A DNA stretch of 64,000 nt from Prochlorococcus sp. AG-436-C14 (lineage in GTDB: Bacteria > Cyanobacteriota > Cyanobacteriia > PCC-6307 > Cyanobiaceae): the NCBI GenBank assembly GCA_003209755.1, contig QCPD01000002.1, positions 120,043-184,042 on the forward strand. The letters run 5' to 3'. The translations under genes and the position numbers were made by a program. Below the pieces are notes generated by a model. That model did not search any database. It was not told the origin of the DNA and was given only the letters and a program-made list of their open reading frames with translations. Below are positions 9,787-19,328 of this stretch, piece after piece (within the stretch, counting starts at the first letter, position 1; every line of letters starts with the position of its first letter).

Positions 9787-11433
9787 TTAGTGACTAATTT
9801 TCATTAATAAAAAGTGATTGTCAAATTTTTTAATAGAAGTAAAGATATTTTTTACATCTAAGTCTTCAAATTTATTAATATTAGAAGTAATTACATACTT
9901 ATATTTAGTGATTTGTTGAAAATCATCTAAAACCCTAGATGAAGGTAAATAATATGACAATAAAGTCTGAGTTTTACTGTCAACACTGAATAAGTAAATT
10001 GTGTTAGAGTTAATAATTGAGGATACCATATCATCTTTTAAGAATAGTTTTGTTTTATAATTAGGATTTCCTAGCACCCCAAAGTTAAACAACAATGATA
10101 AAGAAATATATTGAGGTATAATGATATTAAAAAAGAAAGGAATTAAATTAAAACTAAGATGTTTAACATCAAATAGAAATCTAATTGAAGTTAAATACGA
10201 TAACAATAGAAATAATGTAACAATATAAACTATCAAGGGGTTTCCATAAGTATAACGAATAAATAATTCTTTGTAATTAATAAAAGAAAATAAAAGGGCA
10301 GATGATATGAATAAAATTATTATAAATAATATATAATTAATAGAAAGCTTTGAGAAGTAATATCGAAATGAATTGGACGTTAAGTAGGTCGAAAAGATTA
10401 TAGATAAGATAGGTAATAATACAAGATAATAATGTGGATATGAAGTAGACATGCATAATAATAAGGTTAAAGATAAAAGAGGATAACAATAAATCAACAA
10501 TGGATAATTTATCCTATTATTTGATCTAGTAAAAACAACGAGAATAAGGAGTAATATTCCAATAGGAAAAGTTAAATAAATAAAATTCAAAGGTACAAGT
10601 ATTAAACTCTTAAAACCAACTTCACCTACTGCCTGTTTCTTTGCAAAATCAAAAAGGGTTGTAATTCCAACGATTCCAAACTTTTGGAAGGAATAATAAA
10701 GATTAAGACAAGTTGGTATAGATCCAAAAAATATTCCAGAACAAAAGAAGACTTTAAAAGTATGTTTTTTTCTAAGTAAATGATAATAGATAAAAGGTGT
10801 TAGTCCTATAAGAGGAACAAAGGCCATGTAGCTTCTAATAAAAAAAGACGTAGAAGTAAAAAGACCCGACAAAAAAATATAAAAATACTGTCTTATATAT
10901 TCTGATGAATCTAGAAATTGAAGAAAAAATAAAATAACTAAAAGAATACAGCAAACAAATGGAAGATCAGGGCTCGCGTATCTTGAATATTGAATCCATA
11001 ATGGCATTGATGAAAGTGAGAATACAGAAATCAATGCAGCCTTTTTATTTGTAATTTTTAATGCAATTAGGTACGAGCTTATCAAACAAAGGAAAGAAGA
11101 TAGAATACTTGGAATTCTTAGAGCTAGTTCACTATTTCCCAAAAATCTTATAGACAAAGCTATAAACCAATAGCTTCCTAATGTCTTATGGTGAGCAGAG
11201 GAGAATGGTGGATAAAACCAATTATCAGAGTACTCAATCAATCTTGCTCTTCTAGCGTAAAGTCCCTCATCATGAGCGACAAGACTTTGAGTCGAATAAT
11301 CGATAAGGAAATAAAGTGATATAAAAAGAAGAACAATAAGGAAAGGTAAAATTATTTTATTTTTTATGAAAAAATTAATAACTCCTTCTTTAATCTTCTT
11401 ATAGTTAATAACATCAGATGGAAGAATTTGCAT
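9787..11433 (-). CDS. ArnT/PMT-like GT-C fold glycosyltransferase (family 39-like), polytopic membrane protein
   Basis: 548 aa; early acidic motif HDEGLYARRARLI, SSAHHKTLGSYWF, multiple TMs. Confidence 0.8.
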   Translation of the reverse strand: MQILPSDVINYKKIKEGVINFFIKNKIILPFLIVLLFISLYFLIDYSTQSLVAHDEGLYARRARLIEYSDNWFYPPFSSAHHKTLGSYWFIALSIRFLGNSELALRIPSILSSFLCLISSYLIALKITNKKAALISVFSLSSMPLWIQYSRYASPDLPFVCCILLVILFFLQFLDSSEYIRQYFYIFLSGLFTSTSFFIRSYMAFVPLIGLTPFIYYHLLRKKHTFKVFFCSGIFFGSIPTCLNLYYSFQKFGIVGITTLFDFAKKQAVGEVGFKSLILVPLNFIYLTFPIGILLLILVVFTRSNNRINYPLLIYCYPLLSLTLLLCMSTSYPHYYLVLLPILSIIFSTYLTSNSFRYYFSKLSINYILFIIILFISSALLFSFINYKELFIRYTYGNPLIVYIVTLFLLLSYLTSIRFLFDVKHLSFNLIPFFFNIIIPQYISLSLLFNFGVLGNPNYKTKLFLKDDMVSSIINSNTIYLFSVDSKTQTLLSYYLPSSRVLDDFQQITKYKYVITSNINKFEDLDVKNIFTSIKKFDNHFLLMKISH

Positions 11434-11581
11434 GGTAGAATATGATTAGTACATCATTAGTTCAATTTTAATGAACTACATTTAAATCAAATTATATCCT
11501 TAGTAATTTGATTTGGGAATCTAAGACACATTGAATTAATAACATCATGTATAATAAGAGATATTTTAAGACTTATAAAAG

Positions 11582-11779
11582 ATGGCAACCGCTAAGGAAA
11601 AGAAAGAAGAAGTAAAAGCATCTCTCAAGATTTTACGAGCTGAACTGAGAAAAATGCATTTAGGAGTAACAGAAGAACTATCACTCCCAGAACCAACAGA
11701 AGTCAAAAAATTAATGACTCAAATGGAAGAGCTTTTGGTAGTAATTGAACCAAAATCATCTAGAAAAGCAAAAAAGTAA
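11582..11779 (+). CDS. Conserved hypothetical small charged protein
   Basis: 65 aa ORF MATAKEKKEEVKASLKILRAELRKMHLGV... Confidence 0.6.
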   Translation: MATAKEKKEEVKASLKILRAELRKMHLGVTEELSLPEPTEVKKLMTQMEELLVVIEPKSSRKAKK

Positions 11780-11830
11780 ATAAACAGTCTATTTTTTAGA
11801 GATTATAGTTTATTAGGAATTTTATATTAT

Positions 11831-12052
11831 TCAATCCTTATTTAAAGTTTTAAGAAGAGAGGGACTTGTAATTAATATCGTAATTGCTAAAGGGTGTTGT
11901 GAAATAGTATAAAAAAAAGCCGAGAAAGTGAAAAAATCGATTAATATTCTAAGATCAATTCTTAAATCATATATTGAAAGTATAATTAGAAGAATTTGCA
12001 ACCAATTCGATTTTGTATATATAAATACTCTATATATAGAAATGAAGCTCAT
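11831..12052 (-). CDS. Possible small hydrophobic protein downstream of secF
   Basis: 73 aa ORF starting 6 nt after the secF stop; no recognised family. Confidence 0.3.
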   Translation of the reverse strand: MSFISIYRVFIYTKSNWLQILLIILSIYDLRIDLRILIDFFTFSAFFYTISQHPLAITILITSPSLLKTLNKD

Positions 12053-12058
12053 ATTTAA

Positions 12059-13024
12059 TCAATCAACCTCTTTATTGCTAGTTATTGATAACAACGAAGG
12101 GGCCAAAGCTATACTCGACCAAGAACCAGCTATAACACCGATTAACAAAGCAAATGCGAACCAATATAATGTTGATCCTCCCCAAATCAATATACATATT
12201 AATGGTAGAAGTGTTGTAAGACTTGTATAAAGCGTCCTTGTTAATGTTGCGCCAACAGCTTTATCAATCTGATATTTAAAACTCAATTGTTTCTCTATTA
12301 GACTCTTTTCTCTGATTCTATCAAAAACAACAACAGTATTATTTACTGAATATCCAGCAATTGTCAAAAGAGAAACAGCAAATAAAGAGTCGACCTCTAC
12401 ATTAAAAAAATATCCCAGCCATGCAAATACTCCACAAACAATAAGTACATCATGAAAAAGAGCAAATAAAGCTAAAAATGAGTATCTACGATCATATCTA
12501 AAGTTAATATATAAGGCTATTCCAAGGAAAGAAAATAATAATGAAATCAAACTACTTTTTAGTAACTGCTTCCCAAGACTTGGACCAATAATTTCAACTG
12601 AAGTATTTTTATTATTAAATGGACCAAAAGATTTATTAACCTCCGCGACAACAGAATCAGATTGATCTGGAGATAAAAATGGTAGCCTAATGGAAATTAA
12701 TTTTGAATTATCGAGTAATTGTATTTGTGATCTAGTTAAATTTGGAGAAGTATTTAAACTAAAATTGTTATCCTGATTTTTTAAACCGTTTATACTATTG
12801 GATATTTCACTTGTATTTAAGTTGGTACAATTAACAGCACAACTCCTCTCTAAAGTTATTTGAGTTCCTCCTGTATAATCTAGACCAAGGTTTAAAGGAG
12901 CCTTAATAGAAGTACTTTTAAGGCAAATTAGCATTCCAATTAAAGAAATTAAACATAAAGAGAATGAAACAAGCCAAACAATTTTTCTATTCTTGTAGAG
13001 TTGAACATTGAAATTAGCTTTCAT
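12059..13024 (-). CDS. secF: Protein translocase subunit SecF
   Basis: 321 aa; LGLDYTGGTQITLE, DVLIVCGVFAWLGYFFNVEVDSLFAVSLLTIAGYSVNNTVVVFDRIRE. Confidence 0.96.
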   Translation of the reverse strand: MKANFNVQLYKNRKIVWLVSFSLCLISLIGMLICLKSTSIKAPLNLGLDYTGGTQITLERSCAVNCTNLNTSEISNSINGLKNQDNNFSLNTSPNLTRSQIQLLDNSKLISIRLPFLSPDQSDSVVAEVNKSFGPFNNKNTSVEIIGPSLGKQLLKSSLISLLFSFLGIALYINFRYDRRYSFLALFALFHDVLIVCGVFAWLGYFFNVEVDSLFAVSLLTIAGYSVNNTVVVFDRIREKSLIEKQLSFKYQIDKAVGATLTRTLYTSLTTLLPLICILIWGGSTLYWFAFALLIGVIAGSWSSIALAPSLLSITSNKEVD

Positions 13025-13048
13025 AATTTAATTGACTTGGTTAAGTTG

Positions 13049-14539
13049 CTATTGTGGGTTGATAGAAGGTGATGGAATCTGATTAGGTTTAATAAAGTTA
13101 GAAACTTTTCTTAGGCCTTGGTAACTCATTAGGAACTTCAATATTGCTTTAGTACAGGTTAAGGCTGTAAATAAACTCAATACGACTCCAATACCCAATG
13201 TAGCTGCAAAACCTTTTACAAATCCAGTGCCCAAATAAAACAATGTAATGCAGCTTATTAAAGTAGTTAAATGCCCGTCAATTATTGATGAAAAAGCGTT
13301 CTTAAAACTTGCATCTATTGAACGAATTAAAGTGTTTCCATTACGTAATTCTTCTTTTAATCTTTCAAAAATAAGAACATTAGCATCAACAGACATTCCT
13401 ATGCTCAATATAAATCCAGCAATACCTGGAAGAGTAAGCGTTACTGGTAATAATGCATAAATAGAAAGAGTGAATAGAGAATAAAAAGACAATGCCAGGA
13501 CAGCAACAAATCCAGCAAGTTTATAGATTAATATCATAAAAAAGCCTACAAAAAGCAACCCTGTAAGAGCAGCAAAAAGGCTTAAACGAATATTTTGAGC
13601 GCCGAGTGAAGGGCCTATTGTTCTTATTTGGATAATATCAATAGGTAGAGGCAAAGCTCCTCCCCTTAGTTGAACTTCTAAATTTCTTGCATCATCAGCA
13701 GTGAAATTTCCGCTTATTGTAGCGGCACCACCAGTAATACCTGCCGTTTCAAATTGCTTCCCAACACTTGCTTCACTATATGAAATCCCATCAATAACAA
13801 TTCCAAGCAATCGATTGCTACCAGCGATAGATTTTGTAAGATCTGCAAATAATTCTCCTCCCTCATTATTGAAGCTTAACGTGACTTCCCAATTGTTGGT
13901 ATTTTGATCTTGTCTTCTTCCTGCATTTGTCAAATATTGGCCAGTTAATAAAGTTGGCTCAAATAGACCAGCTATATCAGAACTTATTTTAGTCCTTAAA
14001 AGATTGAATTGATAAACATCTAATATCTGGTCAGATTTAATATTATATTTTTCGAATAATTGATTAATTTCATTATTAGTATTAATCTCCTTTATAAGTT
14101 GTGCCGAATTATTATTATCTTCTAATAATTTAATAATAGAATCAACGTTATTTCGTTGGGTTTGTAAATTTCTTAATTGAGCTTCTGTACCATTTTTCTG
14201 AATTCTGAATTCTAGTAGAGCAGTTTCTCCTAATACTTTCGCAGCACCTGAAGGATCTTGTTCCCCGGGAAGTTCTAATAACAATTGATTTGTTCCTACA
14301 GTTTGAAGTTGAGAATCAGAAACTCCTAATCCGTTTACCCTCTTATCAAGAACAGCTTTAACTCCTTCGATTTCAGTAGTTGTAATCTTTGTAATTTCCT
14401 GAGTAGGCTGAACCTCTAGAGTTAGTTGACTACCTCCGCGTAGATCCAATCCTAATTGGAAAGGTATATTAGTGCATATAAAAATACTTAATACTGCGAA
14501 AATGATAACAACAAAAAACCAATAATTCTTTCTTCCCAT
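13049..14539 (-). CDS. secD: Protein translocase subunit SecD
   Basis: 496 aa; LGLDLRGGSQLTLEV, GIAGFILSIGMSVDANVLIFERLKEELRNG. Confidence 0.97.
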   Translation of the reverse strand: MGRKNYWFFVVIIFAVLSIFICTNIPFQLGLDLRGGSQLTLEVQPTQEITKITTTEIEGVKAVLDKRVNGLGVSDSQLQTVGTNQLLLELPGEQDPSGAAKVLGETALLEFRIQKNGTEAQLRNLQTQRNNVDSIIKLLEDNNNSAQLIKEINTNNEINQLFEKYNIKSDQILDVYQFNLLRTKISSDIAGLFEPTLLTGQYLTNAGRRQDQNTNNWEVTLSFNNEGGELFADLTKSIAGSNRLLGIVIDGISYSEASVGKQFETAGITGGAATISGNFTADDARNLEVQLRGGALPLPIDIIQIRTIGPSLGAQNIRLSLFAALTGLLFVGFFMILIYKLAGFVAVLALSFYSLFTLSIYALLPVTLTLPGIAGFILSIGMSVDANVLIFERLKEELRNGNTLIRSIDASFKNAFSSIIDGHLTTLISCITLFYLGTGFVKGFAATLGIGVVLSLFTALTCTKAILKFLMSYQGLRKVSNFIKPNQIPSPSINPQ

Positions 14540-14541
14540 TA

Positions 14542-15531
14542 TTAACCTACTCCACCATTATTAATAATTTTTTCGGCTGCATCTACTATCTGATGAGGTT
14601 GAATAATAGTTAAGTTTTCTAAGTTACCATTATAAGGAGTCGGAATATCCTGACTGCTTAAACGTACAGGTGGAGAATCTAAGTAATCAAAGCAATTCTC
14701 AGTAATTAAAGACATCAATTCAGCAGCAATACCACCTGTTTTCATACATTCTTCAACAATAATTACTCTATTTGTTTTTTTAATAGATTTAGAAATTGTT
14801 TCCATATCAAAAGGCTTAAGACTTATTAAATCAATCAATTCAACATCTATGCCTTTTCCTTCAAGAACCTCGACTGCTTTTAAACAGTGGTGACGCATTC
14901 TTGAGTAAGTCAAAATTGTAATGTCAACTCCTTCCTTTACAAGATCGGCTTGATCTAGGGCGCAGACATAATCACCTTCAGGTAGCTCTTCTGTGAGGTT
15001 ATATAGAAGAACATGTTCAAAGAAAAGAACAGGGTTATTGTCTCTAATAGCAGCTTTCATTAGACCTTTAGCATTCGTAGGAGTACTACAAGCCACAATT
15101 TTTATACCAGGAACCGCATGAAAATAGGCTTCAAGTCTTTGACTGTGTTCAGCGCCTAATTGCCTTCCAACACCACCAGGCCCTCTAACAACTGTTGGGA
15201 TAGTAAAGTTTCCGCCACTCGTGTATCTCAGCATTCCCATATTGTTAGAAATTTGATTAAAAGCAAGCAATAAAAAGCCCATATTCATACCTTCAACAAT
15301 TGGTCTTAAACCAGTCATAGCTGCACCAACAGCCATACCAGTAAAACTATTTTCAGCAATTGGTGTATCTAAAACTCTGAACTCTCCATATTTTTCATAT
15401 AAATCTTTCGTAACTTTATATGACCCACCATATTGTCCAACATCCTCACCCATTACGCAGACCATGGGATCTCTAGCCATTTCTTCATCAATTGCTTCAC
15501 GAAGAGCATTAAATAAAAGAGTCCCTTTCAC
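14542..15531 (-). CDS. pdhB: Pyruvate dehydrogenase E1 component beta subunit
   Basis: 329 aa, GTG start; [43 protein letters not shown]. Confidence 0.95.
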   Translation of the reverse strand: MKGTLLFNALREAIDEEMARDPMVCVMGEDVGQYGGSYKVTKDLYEKYGEFRVLDTPIAENSFTGMAVGAAMTGLRPIVEGMNMGFLLLAFNQISNNMGMLRYTSGGNFTIPTVVRGPGGVGRQLGAEHSQRLEAYFHAVPGIKIVACSTPTNAKGLMKAAIRDNNPVLFFEHVLLYNLTEELPEGDYVCALDQADLVKEGVDITILTYSRMRHHCLKAVEVLEGKGIDVELIDLISLKPFDMETISKSIKKTNRVIIVEECMKTGGIAAELMSLITENCFDYLDSPPVRLSSQDIPTPYNGNLENLTIIQPHQIVDAAEKIINNGGVG

Positions 15532-15725
15532 AGCATTAACAGATCGTCCGGATTACCGGTTTGTTAGTCCAAGCTATCTCAAACAGTGCCTAATTACCCA
15601 CCTGCCGCAAAAGTCGATAACAGCAATATGGAAAGCAGCATCCCAGGAGAGAGCAATAAAACTAGAAGTCCTAAATCATGAAGAGTCATAGAAGGATCTA
15701 AATATGACAAGTTAATATTTAAATA

Positions 15726-16088
15726 TTAGTCAGATCTTTCGTTATTGCCTTCTATCAAACTTCGAATAAATACTAAAAATAAACCCAGTCCAATAAATCC
15801 AAACGTAAAAGTAGCAAGAAAACTAATTCCAATAATTAGTGTTTTAAAACCGGAAGCAATGCTTTGTGCAATTGGTGAAGAATAGTTAGGAGTGTGAATA
15901 GAAAAATATAAAACTATTTTTTTACTTATAAATAGGCTTAACAAGCAAAAAGATAAACCCGTAATTGAACCGGAAAGAAAGCTTAAAGGCCCCTTCTTTG
16001 GTTCAAGACTAGAGCTATCTAAGGGATTTGATGAGATAGTCGTTTTTTCGTCTGATTCTTTTTTAAATCCATTACTAGGTAAATTCAT
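15726..16088 (-). CDS. DUF3082-like membrane protein
   Basis: 120 aa; two TM segments, adjacent to ispE as usual in cyanobacteria. Confidence 0.6.
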   Translation of the reverse strand: MNLPSNGFKKESDEKTTISSNPLDSSSLEPKKGPLSFLSGSITGLSFCLLSLFISKKIVLYFSIHTPNYSSPIAQSIASGFKTLIIGISFLATFTFGFIGLGLFLVFIRSLIEGNNERSD

Positions 16089-17040
16089 TTCCTAATTGAA
16101 CTCCATTAGATTTCATGGAACATGCCCAAGCTGATAAACCAGCTCTTTCAAAATCATTTACATGTTGTTTTAGCACTTTTTTTGCATCATTATAATTTTT
16201 GAACAAAGCGAAACAGCTTGGTCCAGAACCACTCATCGAAACGAGATTAGACCCGGGCAACCCAGATAAGATTTTTAAAGATTTTTTCACCTCTGGAGCC
16301 ATAGGGCAAACAGTTTTTTGTAAATCATTTTGTATTTCTTTTCGATTATCTAATAGAGACTTATCAGACCAGTTATTAGATCTAAGAATATTTCTCTTAA
16401 TTTCAAAATCCTTATCATCCTCCAGATAATTATGACCAAACTGTTCTTTATATTTTTTATATGCAACTGGTGTAGAAACTTGAATTGAAGGGTCTTTAAC
16501 CAAAATAAGACCCAAATCAAACTTATCAAACTTTATCTTTTCTAAAATTTCTCCTCGACCAAAACATATTTGCCTTCCACCAGATATGCAAAAAGGTATA
16601 TCTGATCCGATTTCTTCTGACAACTTCTCTAATTCCTCATTCTCCAGGTTCAATTTCCAGAGTTTATTTAACCCAACCAATGTTGCCGCTGCATCAGTAG
16701 ATCCACCTGCCAATCCTGCGCCAATGGGAATGTTCTTTTTTAGTTCAATATCAACACCTAATTGTGTATTTCCGACTTTATTTCTCAACAGTTTTGCAGC
16801 TTTTATTATTAAATTGTCATCACCAACACTAATCTCGCTACTATTTGATTTAAGAGTAATATTATTATGTTCACTTTTCATCATCTTTAATTGATCACTT
16901 AAATTAATACTTTGCATAACCATTGCCAATTCATGATAACCATCAGCCCTAATACCTAAAACCTCTAAATGTAGATTAATTTTTGCATTTGCTTCTGCAA
17001 CAAGAAAATCATCATTTACTTTGAGAGGAAACATTTTCAA
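16075..17040 (-). CDS. ispE: 4-diphosphocytidyl-2-C-methyl-D-erythritol kinase
   Basis: 321 aa; AKINLHLEVLGIRADGYHEL, KNIPIGAGLAGGSTDAAATL. Confidence 0.95.
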   Translation of the reverse strand: MKMFPLKVNDDFLVAEANAKINLHLEVLGIRADGYHELAMVMQSINLSDQLKMMKSEHNNITLKSNSSEISVGDDNLIIKAAKLLRNKVGNTQLGVDIELKKNIPIGAGLAGGSTDAAATLVGLNKLWKLNLENEELEKLSEEIGSDIPFCISGGRQICFGRGEILEKIKFDKFDLGLILVKDPSIQVSTPVAYKKYKEQFGHNYLEDDKDFEIKRNILRSNNWSDKSLLDNRKEIQNDLQKTVCPMAPEVKKSLKILSGLPGSNLVSMSGSGPSCFALFKNYNDAKKVLKQHVNDFERAGLSAWACSMKSNGVQLGNEFT

Positions 17041-17908
17041 TAAGACAAGTTTCTTTTAAAGCTTTTGCCAAGGCAAACCAATTGGAAGGTGAAATTTCCT
17101 GTGGTCTTTGATCAAGACTAATACCTCTACAGGCAAGAAATTCTTTTATATGATCATTGGAAGTAACAAAACTTCCAATCGTGTTTCTTAATTTCTTTCT
17201 TCTACCAGCAAAAGCATGTTTCAAAAGTTTTTCTAGCAAATTCCCTATCTCATAAAAATCTGGATCATTAGAGACAAAAGGTTTAATCATGACAACTTTG
17301 GAATCCACCTTTGGTGCCGGTTGAAAACATTTAGAAGGCACATCGCATACTTCATGACATTTAGCCAAGAGCTGAATCCGTACGCTTAAAGCACTAAAAT
17401 TACTATTTCCAGGTCGGGCTACAATTCTTTGTGCCACTTCTTTTTGCATAAGTAAAACTAAAGTTTCAAAACTATTTTCAGGTGCTTCTCTTAATTCACC
17501 AATCAATCTTTTTAAAAGTGGTCCTGTAATGTTGTAAGGAATATTAGCGACAACTTTGTTAATAACTATTCCATTTTCAGGCTCTAAAGGAGCTGACAGA
17601 GCATCTCCCTCTCTCACATTAAATTTATTTTGATGACCAAAACGTTTCTTTAAACCAACGACTAAATCTCTATCAAGTTCAATCGCTTGGATGAATCTTG
17701 CTTGAGATTCAATTAATTTTTCTGTTAAAGCTCCTTTACCTGGACCAACTTCTAATACACAATCTTCAGGATTCAATTTAGCAGCCTTAACTATTTGATT
17801 AAGGACACCCTGATCTTTTAACCAATGTTGCCCAAAGCGTTTTCTAGGAATATGCCTAGAATTATTCAAAGTCTCAAAACTCATACTTACAATTTCTCCA
17901 AACCACAT
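17012..17908 (-). CDS. rsmA: 16S rRNA (adenine1518-N6/adenine1519-N6)-dimethyltransferase
   Basis: 298 aa; RKRFGQHWLKDQGVLNQIV, VLEVGPGKGALTEKL, VANIPYNITGPLLKRL. Confidence 0.95.
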   Translation of the reverse strand: MWFGEIVSMSFETLNNSRHIPRKRFGQHWLKDQGVLNQIVKAAKLNPEDCVLEVGPGKGALTEKLIESQARFIQAIELDRDLVVGLKKRFGHQNKFNVREGDALSAPLEPENGIVINKVVANIPYNITGPLLKRLIGELREAPENSFETLVLLMQKEVAQRIVARPGNSNFSALSVRIQLLAKCHEVCDVPSKCFQPAPKVDSKVVMIKPFVSNDPDFYEIGNLLEKLLKHAFAGRRKKLRNTIGSFVTSNDHIKEFLACRGISLDQRPQEISPSNWFALAKALKETCLIENVSSQSK

Positions 17909-17997
17909 TAGAAACGATCACATATTCCACTCAAATAAAAATAAATTATTTAAAATATACTCATAAAAAGATCCTCAATCAATATACATTTTCTAAA

Positions 17998-18363
17998 ATG
18001 ACTTTTGATAGCCACAGCCTTGAACGCTTAAAAGAGCTTGGACGAAAACTTCCTAGAGAGATATCAAAATCTCAATCAAAGAAATCAAAAAAGCAAACAG
18101 AAACAAAAAAACAAAATTTACACCCAGTTGAAATCGAAACCAACCCTGAACAATTATTTCGAGAGTTGATGGAAATAAGTCCAGATGGAAACGTAGCACC
18201 TCATTTATTAGAAAGACTTAAAAAACTTGAATCCAATAATGTGAAAATTTCTTCTAATGCAGATCCATATATTAATGAAGATCCTAACGATGTCTCAACT
18301 GAAGACTCATTAAACCTTTATACACAATTCCAACAATTTCTACTTGAAGATGATATCGATTAG
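17998..18363 (+). CDS. Hypothetical protein
   Basis: 121 aa ORF, intact, upstream of rlmH. Confidence 0.6.
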   Translation: MTFDSHSLERLKELGRKLPREISKSQSKKSKKQTETKKQNLHPVEIETNPEQLFRELMEISPDGNVAPHLLERLKKLESNNVKISSNADPYINEDPNDVSTEDSLNLYTQFQQFLLEDDID

Positions 18364-18378
18364 ACAAAAAAATTTTTT

Positions 18379-18816
18379 ATGCTTAATATTTCACACTACA
18401 AAATAATTGCCATTGGGAGAATAAAAAAACAGTGGATTCAAGAAGGTATACAAATGTACTTAAAAAGATTACCTACTTTAGAAGTTATAGAAATAAAAGA
18501 CAACACCCAAATAAAAGAAGAACATACGATTAAAGGAATCATTGGCAAAAATGAACTTCTCGTCACTCTTAATGAAAATGGTCAATCTTTCACATCAAAG
18601 CAACTAGCAGCAAAACTTTTAAACGCTCACAATCAAAATATTACTTTTGTTATTGGGGGGGCCTCAGGTCTTAGCCCTTCTCTCAACAGTTCCGCCTCTT
18701 GGCAATTAAGTCTTTCACCTTTAACTTTTCCACATGAATTAACTCGTCTTCTACTAATAGAACAAATCTACCGAGCTAAAACAATTACCCAAGGAAGTCC
18801 TTACCACAAAGGATAA
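18379..18816 (+). CDS. rlmH: 23S rRNA (pseudouridine1915-N3)-methyltransferase RlmH
   Basis: 145 aa; ITFVIGGASGLSPSL..., LSLSPLTFPHELTRLLLIEQIYRAKTITQGSPYHKG. Confidence 0.95.
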   Translation: MLNISHYKIIAIGRIKKQWIQEGIQMYLKRLPTLEVIEIKDNTQIKEEHTIKGIIGKNELLVTLNENGQSFTSKQLAAKLLNAHNQNITFVIGGASGLSPSLNSSASWQLSLSPLTFPHELTRLLLIEQIYRAKTITQGSPYHKG

Positions 18817-18838
18817 AACACACGAATACATACAAATT

Positions 18839-18852
18839 AGTTCATTTGTACT
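18839..18852 (+). promoter_or_regulatory. LexA/SOS-box-like site upstream of umuD
   Basis: AGTTCATTTGTACT; one mismatch (pos 4, T for A) to the remembered cyanobacterial RGTACNNNDGTWCB consensus, 28 nt before the umuD ATG. Confidence 0.6.
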
Positions 18853-18879
18853 ATAGTAATTTTTTGTTGGCCTAAGGCA

Positions 18880-19326
18880 ATGGATTTAAAGAGCTCGTAT
18901 TCTTCCTTAAAGGAAGAACAGTCGACACTATTAATTCCATTAGTAAAAGAAACTATTTCTGCAGGTTTCCCTTCTCCTGCGGAAGACTATATAGAGCTTG
19001 GTGTCGATCTAAATAAATACTTAATCAAAAATCCAATAAGTACGTTCTTTCTACGTGTAAGCGGTAATTCAATGAATAATGCAGGAATTTATAACAATGA
19101 TTTATTAATAATAGATCGCAGTATAAACCCAAATCCTGGACATATTGTAGTTGCTCTATTGGATGGAGAATTCACTTTAAAAAGACTTATCAAAAAGAAA
19201 GATAGCTATTACCTAAAAGCAGATAAAGAAAATTATCCAGCAATAAACTTATATGAATATGTAGATATACAAATATGGGGAGTAGCAATTTATTCAATAC
19301 ATGAACTACAAAAATCAAACTTCTAA
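18880..19326 (+). CDS. umuD: UmuD-like S24 peptidase/translesion polymerase V subunit
   Basis: 148 aa; Ala-Gly cleavage-like SAGFPSPAEDY, catalytic Ser in SGNSM, Lys in GEFTLKRL. Confidence 0.93.
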   Translation: MDLKSSYSSLKEEQSTLLIPLVKETISAGFPSPAEDYIELGVDLNKYLIKNPISTFFLRVSGNSMNNAGIYNNDLLIIDRSINPNPGHIVVALLDGEFTLKRLIKKKDSYYLKADKENYPAINLYEYVDIQIWGVAIYSIHELQKSNF

Positions 19327-19328
19327 TT

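Noticed and set aside
15600-15660. Possible SRP (ffs) RNA because of tggaaagcagcatccc on the plus strand
   Set aside because: The invariant helix-8 core (GGAAGG-AGCAGC type) is not present; the similarity stops at a short AGCAGC string.
15464-15691. Plus-strand ORF antisense to the pdhB start and through its leader
   Set aside because: No recognisable family, mostly antisense to conserved pdhB codons; the leader is better treated as a candidate RNA.
18655-18661. G7 homopolymer in rlmH as a possible phase-variation tract
   Set aside because: Encodes the conserved GG of the VIGGASG motif; short and in a core gene, so not a credible contingency locus.
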